Origin: Bradyrhizobium mercantei
Lineage (GTDB): Bacteria; Pseudomonadota; Alphaproteobacteria; Rhizobiales; Xanthobacteraceae
Assembly (NCBI RefSeq): GCF_001982635.1
Contig: NZ_MKFI01000003.1
Coordinates: 434,001-498,000, forward strand
Length of the DNA: 64,000 nt
Direction of reading: 5' to 3'
In this document: in pieces, positions 62,976 through 64,000 of the stretch
Numbering within the stretch: the stretch's first letter is position 1
How the letters are laid out: each line of letters starts with the position of its first letter
The notes under the pieces: model-generated
The model's database searches: none
Seen by the model: the letters and a program-made list of their open reading frames with translations, nothing else
Told to the model about the DNA's origin: nothing
Translations under genes and position numbers: made by a program

Positions 62976-63725
62976 ATGCGCGCACATCAGATCATGGCAA
63001 GACACGTCATCACCGTTACAACCGAGACATCCATTCTCGATGCCGCCAAGCTGATGATGGATCACCATATCAGTGGCCTGCCGGTGGTCGATGTGGCCGG
63101 AAGACTGGTCGGAATCCTGTCGGAGAGCGATTTTCTGCGGCGAAGCGAGATCGGCACGCAACGCCGGCGTGGCCGTTGGTTTCAGTTCCTTCTCGGCTCC
63201 GGCTATGCAGCTTCGGACTTCGTCCACGAGCGCGGGCAGAAGGTCGGAGAGATCATGTCGTGCGATCCCGTCACCGTGACGGAGGAAACGCCTCTGCCTG
63301 ACCTCGTCGATCTCATGGAAAAGAAGGGCGTTAAGCGCCTGCCGGTGATGAGCGATGGGCGCCTCGTGGGCCTCGTGACACGCGCGGACCTGCTGCGGGC
63401 AGTAGCGTCCATCGCACACCAGGTTCCGGATCCCACGGCGGATGACGAGCACATCCACGATCGTATCGTACGGGCACTCGACGGTGCAAACTGGTGTCCG
63501 CTCGGACTGCAAGTCTCGGTGCGCGACGGCGTGGTGCATCTCCGTGGGGTCATCTTGGATGAGCGGGCGAGGCAGGCGGCGATTGTTGCCGCGGAGAATG
63601 CTGCCGGCGTCAAGGAAGTGCACGATCATCTGTGCTACGTCGATACCTATTCCGGCTTCTATATCCAATCCGCGGAAGACGAACGAGCGGGGACCGCCAA
63701 AGCGGCGAAGGAGACGGTAGGATGA
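62976..63725 (+). CDS. CBS-CBS-BON protein
   Basis: 249 residues, MRAHQIMARHVITVTTETSI. CBS 1, insert SEIGTQRRRGRWFQFLLGSG with FVHERGQKVGEIM, CBS 2, BON domain (LQVSVRDGVVHLRGVIL), tail VHDHLCYVDTYSGFYIQSAE. The start at 62976 follows GAAGGAGA. It is the fifth copy of this architecture in the window, about 27 kb from the nearest other one. Its stop overlaps the next start (ATGA). Confidence 0.88.
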   Translation: MRAHQIMARHVITVTTETSILDAAKLMMDHHISGLPVVDVAGRLVGILSESDFLRRSEIGTQRRRGRWFQFLLGSGYAASDFVHERGQKVGEIMSCDPVTVTEETPLPDLVDLMEKKGVKRLPVMSDGRLVGLVTRADLLRAVASIAHQVPDPTADDEHIHDRIVRALDGANWCPLGLQVSVRDGVVHLRGVILDERARQAAIVAAENAAGVKEVHDHLCYVDTYSGFYIQSAEDERAGTAKAAKETVG

Positions 63726-63931
63726 TCATCCGTCCCGCAGTCATACTGATCCCGTTGATCGCGACCGCCGTGGTCGGCGCCGATGTCGTGGGAATCGCCG
63801 CAACGCTGCTTACGATCTGCGCGATCATTGGTTTCGCGATCGCGGCCGCCGGATGGACCGTCAACGGTAAGACGAAGTCGATACCGGCGGTCCGGCCGTC
63901 GTCCGCGGACTGGACATCTCACCACAAATAG
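63722..63931 (+). CDS. small membrane protein with two hydrophobic segments
   Basis: 69 residues: IRPAVILIPLIATAVVGADV, then GIAATLLTICAIIGFAIAAA, and a polar tail. It overlaps the CBS-BON stop by four bases, so its translation is probably coupled. Together with the pair at 34603-35509 this is the second case of a CBS-BON gene followed by a tiny membrane protein. Not recognised. Confidence 0.72.
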   Translation: MIIRPAVILIPLIATAVVGADVVGIAATLLTICAIIGFAIAAAGWTVNGKTKSIPAVRPSSADWTSHHK

Positions 63932-64000
63932 CACCTCGTCTGATCTGGTCTCAGCTCCGGATGATGAGAGTTGGACGTCGCGGAAAGCGCGTCACCCGTG

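Overview
The window looks like a high-GC alphaproteobacterial chromosome, most likely Bradyrhizobium or a close relative such as Rhodopseudomonas. I infer this from fixL-fixJ with a FixL-type haem PAS domain, a FixK-like Crp/Fnr regulator, a RpPat-like acetyltransferase, several rhizobial-type small hypothetical proteins, and a repeat typical of the group. No rRNA gene, intact tRNA gene, CRISPR array or intact transposon was seen. The species is an inference, because no search was possible.

Left part (1-8.2 kb): a decaying accessory segment. It holds the end of a TPP-dependent enzyme, an MFS carrier, an ABC substrate-binding protein, a maleate isomerase-like racemase, an Old Yellow Enzyme and a LysR regulator. 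Between them lie broken genes: an acyl-CoA ligase tail, a CMD/AhpD-like protein and a tyrosine integrase without its catalytic domain. The segment ends at a degenerate 3' end of an initiator tRNA, which looks like the old attachment site.

Middle (8.3-18.4 kb): acetate handling. actP (with a truncated DUF485 partner), a DUF294/CBS/cNMP protein and a DEDDh exonuclease run leftward. acs and a second adk run rightward, followed by a cytochrome c, a trypsin-like protein lacking its catalytic serine, and an eRF1-like 'host attachment' protein.

Right part (18.4-64 kb): a dense low-oxygen stress cluster. I find about 25 FNR/FixK-type palindromes (TTGA-N6-TCAA or close variants) between 12.8 and 62.9 kb, nearly all intergenic. 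Most are centred 55-90 bp upstream of a start codon. They precede five CBS-BON proteins, two universal stress proteins, Hsp20, an Mg-type P-ATPase, phosphoketolase plus acetate kinase, acetoacetyl-CoA reductase and PHA synthase, a phasin, an alcohol dehydrogenase with an APH/P-loop kinase, an Mla-type lipid transporter, and many very small membrane proteins. The likely controllers are in the same window: fixL-fixJ at 59.6-61.6 kb and a fixK-like gene at 33.7-34.4 kb, whose upstream region carries TACGTA repeats that could bind FixJ.

Working model (inference): when oxygen falls, FixL-FixJ switches on FixK, which turns on the cluster. Phosphoketolase and AckA make ATP without respiration. ActP, Acs and Adk recover acetate and AMP, with the Pat-like acetyltransferase possibly tuning Acs. 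PHA synthesis stores carbon and reducing power. CBS, USP, Hsp20 and eRF1-like proteins support survival. The gene set closely parallels the DosR dormancy regulon of Mycobacterium tuberculosis, which is also controlled by haem sensors.
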